Source: Candidatus Latescibacteria bacterium 4484_107
GTDB lineage: Bacteria; Latescibacterota; 4484-107
Length of the DNA stretch: 6,292 nucleotides
Direction of reading: 5' to 3'
Assembly (NCBI GenBank): GCA_002059205.1
Contig: MVCQ01000161.1
Coordinates: 1 to 6,292 of the forward strand
Shown here piece by piece: positions 1-4,886 of the stretch (the first letter of the stretch is position 1; each line of letters starts with the position of its first letter). A model generated the notes under the pieces. It saw only the letters and a list, made by a program, of their open reading frames with translations. It ran no database searches and had not been told where the DNA came from. The translations under genes were made by a program, and so were the position numbers.

Positions 1-7
1 AAGGCTT

Positions 8-31
8 GTGAGTGGTGAGTGGTGAGTGGTG
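8..31. repeat. GTGAGTG tandem repeat
   Basis: Three perfect copies of GTGAGTG plus a partial fourth (GTG) lie at the left edge of the window. The rest of 1-147 shows no gene on either strand. Confidence 0.8.
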
Positions 32-81
32 CCACCCCCTTCCTGCTTCACGCGCCGGGCTGCACCGTGCCTCCAAATCGC

Positions 82-124
82 GTTTCACGCCTCACGTTTT
101 TCATTTCCCATTTTTCATTTTTTT
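82..124. repeat. Degenerate 7-base-period tract beyond the terminator
   Basis: Six units in phase, GTTTCAC, GCCTCAC, GTTTTTC, ATTTCCC, ATTTTTC, ATTTTTT, drift from one unit to the next with a constant 7-base period. No gene overlaps it. It resembles the other 7-base tracts in the window in period but not in unit sequence. Confidence 0.5.
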
Positions 125-147
125 TTACAGCCTTTCCTCTCAAAACA

Positions 148-187
148 AAAAATCCGAAGGCGGATGGATACCCGCCCTCGGATTTTT
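148..187 (-). terminator. Strong intrinsic terminator after ilvC
   Basis: A 16-base arm at 148-163 pairs with 172-187 with a single mismatch around an 8-base loop. On the minus strand the stem has a GC-rich core (GGGCGG/CCGCCT) and ends in TCGGATTTTTTG followed by TTTTG, a typical U-run. It begins 84 bases after the ilvC stop and closes the gene cluster. The A/T-rich stem base gives a shorter T-run on the plus strand too, so it may work in both directions. Confidence 0.9.
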
Positions 188-271
188 GTATGCTGCAAGA
201 AAATATTGTGCATCAACGCACGGCATCTATGAGTCACTAAAAAATCGGACTCCCAAACGCCGCCCCTGAAT

Positions 272-1255
272 TTACAACCAGCTCATCATCCCCCTCAGCT
301 TTTTTCCCACCTCCTCGATCTGATGGGCCTGTCCCTGGCGCTCGAGGGCATGATAGACCGGCCGGCCCGCCTGGTTTTCCAGAATCCACTCCCGGGCAAA
401 AGAGCCGTCCTGAATCTCCTCGAGAATGCACCGCATCTCCTCCTTGACGCTCTCGTCGATCACGCGCGGTCCACGGGTCATATCGCCATACTCCGCCGTA
501 TCCGAGACCTTCTTGCGCATGCCGGAGATGCCGTCGGTGTAGATCATATCCATGATGAGTTTCAACTCATGGCAGCACTCGAAATACGCGGACTCCGGCT
601 GATAGCCCGCCTCGACCAGGACCTCGAAAGCGTTTTGGATCAGCGCGGACACGCCGCCGCAGAGCACGACCTGCTCTCCGAAGAGATCGGTCTCGGTCTC
701 CTCCTTAAACGTGGTCTCGAGCAATCCCGCCTGAATGCAGCCGATTCCCTTCGCATACGCCATTCCGAGATCCTTCGCCTTCCCAGTATAGTCCTGATAC
801 ACGGCTAAAAGCCCGGGCACGCCCTGTCCGTTCACGTAGCACTCCCGCACGAGACTTCCGGGGCCTTTGGGCGCAACCATGAAGACGTCCACGTTTTTCG
901 GCGGGACGATCTGGTTGTAGTGAATGTTGAACCCATGGGAGAACAGCATGGCATCTCCCTCGTTCAGATTATCCCGAATCTCCTTCTTATACACCATCGC
1001 CTGCACATCGTCCTGAGTGAGAATCTGGACGATGTCCCCTTTTTGGGCGGCCGAGGCTGCGTCGGTGGGCTTCCATCCGTCCTCCACCGCCTGGTTCCAG
1101 TTCGGCGATCCCTCCAGATCGGCCACTACTACATTGCATCCGCTGTCCCTCAGATTGAGGGCCTGGCACCGTCCCTGAATGCCGTACCCGATGATGGCGA
1201 TCTGCTTGTCCTTGAGCAGGTCGAGATTCGCGTCCTTGTCGTAGTAAATCTTCAT
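272..1255 (-). CDS. ilvC: Ketol-acid reductoisomerase, class I, likely NADH-preferring
   Basis: It converts acetolactate and acetohydroxybutyrate to dihydroxy acids by a Mg-dependent alkyl shift and a nicotinamide-dependent reduction. The 327 residues fit the short class I form. The Rossmann motif is GYGIQG (23-28). The usual active-site residues are present: His107, Lys130, Asp190, Glu194, Glu226, Glu230 and Ser251. The cofactor loop reads VVVADLEGSPNW (42-53). Asp46 sits at the end of the second strand, Leu47 replaces the usual Arg, Glu48 is acidic, and Asn52 replaces a phosphate-binding Ser. NADPH enzymes need Arg and Ser there, so NADH use is inferred. GIQGRCQ differs from the common GSQGHAH. 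AAAGGAG seven bases before the ATG fixes the start; 48 further upstream codons are open but include a repeat. It is separated from ilvBN by the PIN/antitoxin block and followed by a terminator. Confidence 0.96.
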   Translation of the reverse strand: MKIYYDKDANLDLLKDKQIAIIGYGIQGRCQALNLRDSGCNVVVADLEGSPNWNQAVEDGWKPTDAASAAQKGDIVQILTQDDVQAMVYKKEIRDNLNEGDAMLFSHGFNIHYNQIVPPKNVDVFMVAPKGPGSLVRECYVNGQGVPGLLAVYQDYTGKAKDLGMAYAKGIGCIQAGLLETTFKEETETDLFGEQVVLCGGVSALIQNAFEVLVEAGYQPESAYFECCHELKLIMDMIYTDGISGMRKKVSDTAEYGDMTRGPRVIDESVKEEMRCILEEIQDGSFAREWILENQAGRPVYHALERQGQAHQIEEVGKKLRGMMSWL

Positions 1256-1305
1256 GCCGTTCTCCTTTCTTGATAAAGCAGCTTCGTGCTGCCGGGTAAC
1301 TGCAT

Positions 1306-1370
1306 AGCAGCGGACAAGAGGGGAATGCGCGAGGAAGCCGAGTCTGCGTCTCCTCGTAATGTCCGATGCT
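1306..1370. repeat. Dispersed repeat, full copy A (65 bases)
   Basis: It carries the same 11-base inverted ends as copy B (AGCAGCGGACA at 1306-1316, TGTCCGATGCT at 1360-1370) and lies in the same direction. An inner CGAGGA/TCCTCG pair (1330-1335 with 1351-1356) would extend the fold. It lies 50 bases upstream of the ilvC ATG, so it would be in the ilvC leader. The open frame that reaches upstream of ilvC to 1399 passes through this repeat and is not thought to be translated. Confidence 0.8.
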
Positions 1371-1466
1371 GTGCTGGGTTTGATGTTCCCTGATCGCAAC
1401 TTGCTTCAGGCTATCCTACGTTTCTATCATTTTGTTAATCCTCCGTTTCATACAGGGCGGTAGCCT

Positions 1467-1496
1467 CTTATAGTAGTTCCTGGCCCGTGCGGACAA
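1467..1496 (-). promoter_or_regulatory. Possible sigma-70-type promoter for ilvC
   Basis: On the minus strand TTGTCC (1496-1491) and TATAAG (1472-1467) are spaced by 18 bases, each matching the -35 and -10 consensus at four or five of six positions. The site lies just after the antitoxin-like stop codon and would give ilvC a leader of about 200 bases containing repeat A. The accessory block separates ilvC from ilvBN, which makes an own promoter useful, but this pattern can arise by chance. Confidence 0.25.
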
Positions 1497-1503
1497 CTTA
1501 ACC

Positions 1504-1761
1504 TTATACATCTTCTCTTACCTCATCCCAATCATAGACCTCGCCTCTGGCAATTTGGGCTTCTCCCTCCATAATCCCCTTCATCATCCCCTCATCGGCC
1601 AGAATTTCCTCCGTAGCCTCCCACTCCTCGCGCAACTCCTTATTGCGCAGATACTCCATAAAGTCTATCGCTTCTTTGATCCGGTCCTCGGAGAGATGCT
1701 TCAACTGTTCTATGGCCCGCTCATAGAGGGAGCTTTCAACCGGGTATGTTAAAGTTTGCAT
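1504..1761 (-). CDS. Small acidic protein, probable type II antitoxin
   Basis: This 85-residue protein starts MQTLTYPVESSLYERAIEQL. A predicted helical core follows (LSEDRIKEAIDFMEYLRNKE, about 23-42), then a charged helix and a C-terminal tail GEVYDWDEVREDV. It is strongly acidic, with about two dozen Asp/Glu against about ten Lys/Arg. The helix that recalls DUF2281-type proteins and the GxVxxWxEV tail resemble small antitoxins that wrap around RelE- or PIN-type toxins, but I cannot name the family with certainty. The start is supported by GAGGAG seven bases upstream. It lies 126 bases after the PIN stop with a repeat in between, so it is the best candidate partner of that toxin, in the less common toxin-first order. 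It may instead be an orphan whose own toxin has been lost. No DNA-binding motif is obvious. Confidence 0.75.
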   Translation of the reverse strand: MQTLTYPVESSLYERAIEQLKHLSEDRIKEAIDFMEYLRNKELREEWEATEEILADEGMMKGIMEGEAQIARGEVYDWDEVREDV

Positions 1762-1891
1762 TGCTTGCTCCTCTCATAGCAGCGGACAAGGGAGGACGAC
1801 GGAAGAAAAGCCGTGTCCGCGTCTCCCCACAGTGTCCGATGCTCTTAGCTCTGCTGAGTTTCTCTTCACTCATAAAAACACTCATTTTCAT
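1736..1891 (-). other. 51-codon open frame overlapping the PIN stop (ATGA); doubtful gene or remnant
   Basis: An ATG at 1891 overlaps the PIN stop codon as ATGA, the classic layout of a translationally coupled partner gene. The predicted product starts MKMSVFMSEEKLSRAK, but from residue 17 to 38 it is encoded exactly by the dispersed repeat at 1843-1778. The frame then runs on into the start of the next gene. Only about 16 residues are therefore unique. It could be the stump of the original antitoxin gene, cut by the repeat, or a chance frame. I do not call it a functional gene. Confidence 0.25.
1778..1843. repeat. Dispersed repeat, full copy B (66 bases)
   Basis: The ends are near-perfect 11-base inverted repeats: AGCAGCGGACA at 1778-1788 and TGTCCGATGCT at 1833-1843, with one mismatch. 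Compared with copy A, the first 16 bases from CATAGCAGCGG (starting at 1775) are identical and 24 of the last 30 match; the middle has diverged. An internal TGTCCGC at 1814-1820 can also pair with the left end, so the transcript can fold in alternative ways. It lies between the PIN gene and the antitoxin-like gene. The length and inverted ends suggest a tiny non-autonomous element or a REP-like palindrome. Confidence 0.8.
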
Positions 1892-2346
1892 CTCAAACCC
1901 TCCCTGATAGAACATTCTACCGGATTCATGGCCGCCACGCCTACATGGTGCCTTCTGCATTTTTTGAGCAATCGGTTGTCACAGGATATAAAGAAATCCG
2001 AAGTACTCTCAGCGAACGCGACGTGGGCAGCATCTGCAAGTCCAAATTTTATGGAATACAAATACTCCGCTCTTGCTCTTACCTTTGAAAGATCACAAAC
2101 GACTCTTACTCCATAAGCCTGCAAAAATGACCGAATCTCAACCTTCTCCTGAAGTTCCTTGATGGCGTTCACTTCTTCAAAATGGACTGGAGACACGATC
2201 ATTTCATACGCTTCGTCCTGAATGGCCTGGACGATCAGGTAATACGCATCGGTCTCAAGACGAATGCGCATCACATTTTGATCGTCAAAAGGACGACAGA
2301 GCGTGCACACGTCGAGGTAGATTTTTTTCTTCCTGGAATTTTTCAT
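1888..2346 (-). CDS. PIN-domain ribonuclease, probable VapC-like toxin
   Basis: This 152-residue protein has the PIN nuclease pattern of four metal-binding acids: Asp12 in IYLDVCTLCRPFDDQ, a Glu in FEEVNAIKE (57-64), Asp105 in KFGLADAAHVAFA, and Asp123 in FFISCDNRLLKKC. Proteins of this type cut RNA and usually act as the toxin of a type II toxin-antitoxin pair. The YLDxCxLCRPFDDQ start belongs to a recognisable PIN subgroup. The start at 2346 is backed by GGAGAG six bases upstream; an in-frame Met at 2370 would add eight residues before that site. The gene follows ilvN in the same direction after 155 bases of repeat-rich DNA. No gene lies directly upstream to be its antitoxin, and the nearest candidate is downstream at 1761-1504. 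The PIN fold is well supported; the toxin role and target RNA are inferred. Confidence 0.85.
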   Translation of the reverse strand: MKNSRKKKIYLDVCTLCRPFDDQNVMRIRLETDAYYLIVQAIQDEAYEMIVSPVHFEEVNAIKELQEKVEIRSFLQAYGVRVVCDLSKVRARAEYLYSIKFGLADAAHVAFAESTSDFFISCDNRLLKKCRRHHVGVAAMNPVECSIREGLR

Positions 2347-2416
2347 AGATTGCTCTCCACGGCTGTGCATTCCGCTCCGTTCATGGTTCGGTCGGAGACG
2401 CCGAGCGTCGAGTTTG

Positions 2417-2442
2417 CGTTCCCACGCAGGATGGTGGGAACG
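2417..2442. repeat. Perfect 9-bp stem-loop (CGTTCCCAC ... GTGGGAACG)
   Basis: CGTTCCCAC at 2417-2425 and GTGGGAACG at 2434-2442 are exact inverted repeats around an 8-base loop, in the gap between ilvN and the PIN gene. There is no T-run after it on either strand, so a classical intrinsic terminator is unlikely. From memory, GTTCCCACGC...GTGGGAACGAG stem-loops are common dispersed elements in environmental bacterial genomes, which fits a second repeat family beside partial copy C. Confidence 0.6.
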
Positions 2443-2457
2443 AGTTCAGACTGGGAC

Positions 2458-2502
2458 GCGCGGAAAAGCCGTGCCCGCGTCTGCCCGGCGTGTCCGATGG
2501 CT
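2458..2502. repeat. Dispersed repeat, partial copy C
   Basis: About 40 bases from 2463 match the right-hand part of the copy at 1778-1843, with five substitutions and one inserted base. The shared core is GAAAAGCCGTG, then CCGCGTCT, ending GTGTCCGATGGCT. The left end found in the other two copies (AGCAGCGGACA) is absent and the sequence there is different. The right end touches the ilvN stop codon. It lies in the same direction as the other two copies. Confidence 0.65.
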
Positions 2503-2987
2503 CACCCCTTCACCTCCCTCAGCAGCGCTACCTTGCCCGTCCGGGCGATCTCCTTGATACCGAAAGGTCTCAGCATTCCAATGATTGCGTTGATTTTGGC
2601 CTCCGTTCCCGTCACCTCCACCGTCATCGTACTGGGACTGATGTCCACGATCCGACTCCGGAACACGTGCACAATCTCCATAATCTCGGATCGCGCCGCC
2701 TTACTCGTGCTGACCTTTATGAGCAGCAACTCCCGATCCACGTAATCCTGGACCGTCATATCAATCACCTTGATCACATCCACGAGCCGGTTGAGCTGCT
2801 TCATCACCTGCTCCAGAATCCGGTCGTCTCCTTTGGCTACAATCGTCATCCGGGAAATGCTGGGATCCTCGGTTTCCCCCACGGACAGGCTCTTAATGTT
2901 GAATCCCCGGCTGGAGAAAAGTCCGGCCACGCTGGCAAGCACCCCGAAGTGATTTTCCACCAATGCTGAAATCGTATGTTTCTTCAT
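2502..2987 (-). CDS. ilvN: Acetolactate synthase, small regulatory subunit
   Basis: The 161-residue small subunit activates IlvB and carries valine feedback inhibition. The N-terminal ACT domain (about 4-75) reads HTISALVENHFGVLASVAGL, then SSRGFNIKSLSV and DPSISRMTI. The C-terminal half (about 85-161) carries RELLLIKV, FRSRIVDISPSTMTVEVTG and a final PFGIKEIARTGKVALLRE. Asn12, Gly15 and Asn30 match E. coli IlvH positions needed for valine binding (Asn11, Gly14, Asn29), so valine control is predicted. The start is fixed by AAGGAG 8 bases before the ATG and by the family N-terminus. The frame stays open upstream to 3338, but that stretch crosses the palindrome and the ilvB 3' end and is not coding. 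The gene name could equally be given as ilvH. The TGA stop touches the end of a dispersed repeat. Confidence 0.96.
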   Translation of the reverse strand: MKKHTISALVENHFGVLASVAGLFSSRGFNIKSLSVGETEDPSISRMTIVAKGDDRILEQVMKQLNRLVDVIKVIDMTVQDYVDRELLLIKVSTSKAARSEIMEIVHVFRSRIVDISPSTMTVEVTGTEAKINAIIGMLRPFGIKEIARTGKVALLREVKG

Positions 2988-3003
2988 AGAACGCACTCCT
3001 TTT

Positions 3004-3068
3004 TTACCACGGAAGTACACGGAAGACCACGGAATTTTCCGGTGTACTTCCGTGTGATTCCGTGGTAA
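3004..3068. repeat. 65-base imperfect palindrome between ilvB and ilvN
   Basis: The outer arms pair perfectly over 11 bases (TTACCACGGAA at 3004-3014 with 3058-3068). An inner block pairs perfectly over 9 bases (ACACGGAAG at 3017-3025 with 3047-3055), and a weaker part reaches a centre near 3035. The left arm is also a 10-base tandem repeat, CCACGGAAGT / ACACGGAAGA / CCACGGAA. In the transcript this would be a long hairpin filling most of the ilvB-ilvN gap and ending just before the ilvN ribosome binding site. It lacks a following U-run on the minus strand, so it does not look like a terminator. From memory, related CACGGAA palindromes are scattered in many environmental genomes, which suggests a mobile or dispersed repeat. 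Confidence 0.85.
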
Positions 3069-3079
3069 TGGGTTGTTTC

Positions 3080-4759
3080 CTAAGCCAATCCTCCGATCAT
3101 CTCCGAGATGGGTTTCCCCGCAGGCACCATCGGGAACACGTTCTCCTCCCGATCTACCACGAAGTCCAGGATCACGGGGCCGTCCGTGGCGATGGCCTCC
3201 TCGATGGCCTCCCGGACTTTCCCCGGATCGGTAACGCGAATGCCCTTGGCTCCGTAAGCCTCGGCCAGTTTGACGAAGTCGGGCGCGACCTCGATGTCCG
3301 TCGCGGAGTATCGTTTGTTCCAGAAAAGATCCTGCCACTGGCGCACCATCCCGAGATAGCCGTTGTTCAGGATGGCGATGTTGACCGAAAGGCGCTCCTG
3401 GACCGCTGTGGCCAATTCCTGAATGTTCATCTGAATGCTGCCGTCCCCGGCAATGTCGAACACCACCGCATCCGGCCTTCCGAGTTGCGCGCCGATGGCT
3501 GCTGGAAAGCCGTATCCCATCGTGCCCAATCCTCCGGAAGAGAGCAGGGTTCGCGGCCTGGAAAACTTATAATACTGAGCCGCCCACATCTGATTCTGAC
3601 CCACCTCGGTGGAGATTACGGTCTCCCGATTCTTAGTGGCCTCGTAGATCTGCTCCACCACATACTGGGGCTTGATCACCGCGTCGCTCGGTACGTACGT
3701 CGGCGGATATTCCTGTTTCCAGGCATCCACTCGATCATTCCACCCATTGCGTTTCCTCGGTTCCACGACCGCAATAAGCTGCTCCATGGTGCGTCGGGCA
3801 TCTCCCACTACGGGGATATCTACTTTCACGTTCTTGCTGATGGCCGCCGGATCGATGTCGAGATGGGCGATCCGGGCGTGCGGCGCGAAGGCATCCAACT
3901 TTCCCGTCACGCGGTCGTCGAACCTGGCGCCGACGGCTACGATCAGATCGCATTCGGTCAGCGCCAGATTGGCCGCCTGCGTACCGTGCATGCCCGGCAT
4001 TCCAAGACTCAGGGGATGATCCGAGGGAAAGCCCCCAAGACACAACAGCGTGGTGGTCACCGGTATACTTGTCTTCTCGGCCAGGGTGCGAAGTTCCTCC
4101 GACGCATTGGAGAGAATGATGCCGCCGCCCGCATAGATCACCGGACGTCGGGCCTGCCGGATCGCCTCGGCCACCTTTTTGATCTGAAGCGGATGCCCAT
4201 CGGTGTTGGGCTTGTATCCTCTCAGATTGATCTGCTTGGGATAGGCGAACTCAGCCGATCCCATCGTCACGTCCACCGGAATATCCACGAGCACTGGTCC
4301 GGGGCGTCCCGTGGTCGCAATGTGGAACGCCTCCTTGATGGTCCGCGCCAGATCCTTTACGTCTTTGACCAAATAGTTGTGCTTCGTGATCGGACGCGTG
4401 ATGCCCGTAATGTCGGCCTCCTGAAACGCGTCGCTTCCGATCATCGTGGTCTTGACCTGGCCGGTAAAAGCCACCACGGGGACGGAATCCATATAGGCCG
4501 TCGCAATCCCCGTAACCAGATTGGTCGCTCCGGGCCCAGACGTGGCGATGCACACGCCCGCCTTTCCCGTCGCCCGCGCGTATCCATCTGCCGCGTGGGC
4601 CGCGGCCTGCTCGTGCCGGGCCAGCACAAAGCGAATTTTTTGCTCATCGTACAACGTGTCGAAGATGGGGATGATGACTCCTCCGGGATACCCGAACAGC
4701 ACTTCGACGCCCTCTTTTTTCAAGGACTCCACGAAAATTTCTGCGCCGGTTATTTTCAT
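3080..4759 (-). CDS. ilvB: Acetohydroxyacid (acetolactate) synthase, large catalytic subunit
   Basis: This thiamine-diphosphate enzyme condenses two pyruvates to acetolactate, or pyruvate with 2-oxobutyrate to acetohydroxybutyrate, the first common step of valine, leucine and isoleucine synthesis. From the chosen start it has 559 residues, a normal length. The N-terminal domain starts MKITGAEIFVESLKKEGVE and carries FGYPGG (22-27), the catalytic Glu50 in RHEQAAAHAADGYAR, and SGPGATN (74-80). A central FAD-type domain follows, with GMPGMHG (253-259) and VGARFDDRVTG (276-286). The C-terminal domain holds the cofactor motif GDGS (438-441) to NN (465-466). Trp475 in MVRQWQ is the residue that separates this enzyme from most relatives. 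Residue 103 is Lys in GQVKTTMIG, where plant enzymes have the Pro associated with sulfonylurea sensitivity. The ilvN gene for its regulatory partner follows after 92 bases. The start at 4759 fits family N-termini; the 16 codons upstream overlap repeat DNA. Confidence 0.96.
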   Translation of the reverse strand: MKITGAEIFVESLKKEGVEVLFGYPGGVIIPIFDTLYDEQKIRFVLARHEQAAAHAADGYARATGKAGVCIATSGPGATNLVTGIATAYMDSVPVVAFTGQVKTTMIGSDAFQEADITGITRPITKHNYLVKDVKDLARTIKEAFHIATTGRPGPVLVDIPVDVTMGSAEFAYPKQINLRGYKPNTDGHPLQIKKVAEAIRQARRPVIYAGGGIILSNASEELRTLAEKTSIPVTTTLLCLGGFPSDHPLSLGMPGMHGTQAANLALTECDLIVAVGARFDDRVTGKLDAFAPHARIAHLDIDPAAISKNVKVDIPVVGDARRTMEQLIAVVEPRKRNGWNDRVDAWKQEYPPTYVPSDAVIKPQYVVEQIYEATKNRETVISTEVGQNQMWAAQYYKFSRPRTLLSSGGLGTMGYGFPAAIGAQLGRPDAVVFDIAGDGSIQMNIQELATAVQERLSVNIAILNNGYLGMVRQWQDLFWNKRYSATDIEVAPDFVKLAEAYGAKGIRVTDPGKVREAIEEAIATDGPVILDFVVDREENVFPMVPAGKPISEMIGGLA

Positions 4760-4772
4760 AATATCTGATACG

Positions 4773-4778
4773 CTCCTT
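4773..4778 (-). promoter_or_regulatory. Ribosome binding site of ilvB with long spacing
   Basis: The minus strand reads AAGGAG here, a perfect Shine-Dalgarno core, 13 bases before the ATG at 4759. That is longer than the usual 5-9. An in-frame ATT lies 10 bases after it, but ATT starts are very rare. The ATGs farther upstream at 4792 and 4807 precede this site and are not preceded by one of their own, so the ATG at 4759 is the best start. Confidence 0.6.
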
Positions 4779-4793
4779 GTTGAGTTGGTCATT

Positions 4794-4835
4794 GGGGCAT
4801 TAGACATTGGGCATCAGGCATTAGGCATTAGGCAG
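4794..4835. repeat. 7-base tandem repeat tract upstream of ilvB
   Basis: Six consecutive 7-base units (GGGGCAT, TAGACAT, TGGGCAT, CAGGCAT, TAGGCAT, TAGGCAG) have a consensus near TAGGCAT. Read on the minus strand, nearly every unit contains an ATG. This produces spurious upstream start codons for ilvB at 4807 and other positions. The tract would lie in the ilvB leader if transcription continues from leuS. I see no terminator hairpin between leuS and ilvB, so read-through is possible. Confidence 0.8.
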
Positions 4836-4858
4836 GCGTGCCCCACCACTCCCCCTAA

Positions 4859-4886
4859 TGACGATTGACGAATGACTGATGACTCA
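4859..4886. repeat. 7-base tandem repeat tract after leuS
   Basis: Four consecutive 7-base units (TGACGAT, TGACGAA, TGACTGA, TGACTCA) share TGAC at the same phase and run directly into the leuS stop codon at 4887-4889. It is a degenerate short tandem repeat with no coding role apparent. Similar 7-base-period DNA occurs at three other places in this window with different unit sequences. Confidence 0.75.

Noticed and set aside
1256..1399. 48-codon upstream extension of ilvC
   Set aside because: It is translated from dispersed repeat A, has no family counterpart, and the strong AAAGGAG site lies just before the ATG at 1255.
1406..1460. Short leader-like frame (MKRRINKMIET) on the minus strand upstream of ilvC
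   Set aside because: An attenuation leader should be rich in Ile, Val or Leu codons and be followed by paired hairpins ending in a U-run. It has only two Ile, and I see no such hairpins.
2988..3338. Upstream extension of the ilvN frame
   Set aside because: It passes through the palindrome and the 3' end of ilvB in another frame; the family N-terminus and ribosome binding site place the start at 2987.
3062..4768. 568-codon open frame on the plus strand
   Set aside because: It lies antisense across all of ilvB, whose product carries a full set of conserved motifs. The plus-strand translation is rich in Arg and His, has no recognisable domain, and is a codon-bias shadow.
4760..4807. Upstream start for ilvB at 4807 or 4792
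   Set aside because: These ATGs arise in or next to 7-base repeat DNA, lack a ribosome binding site of their own, and the added residues have no family match.
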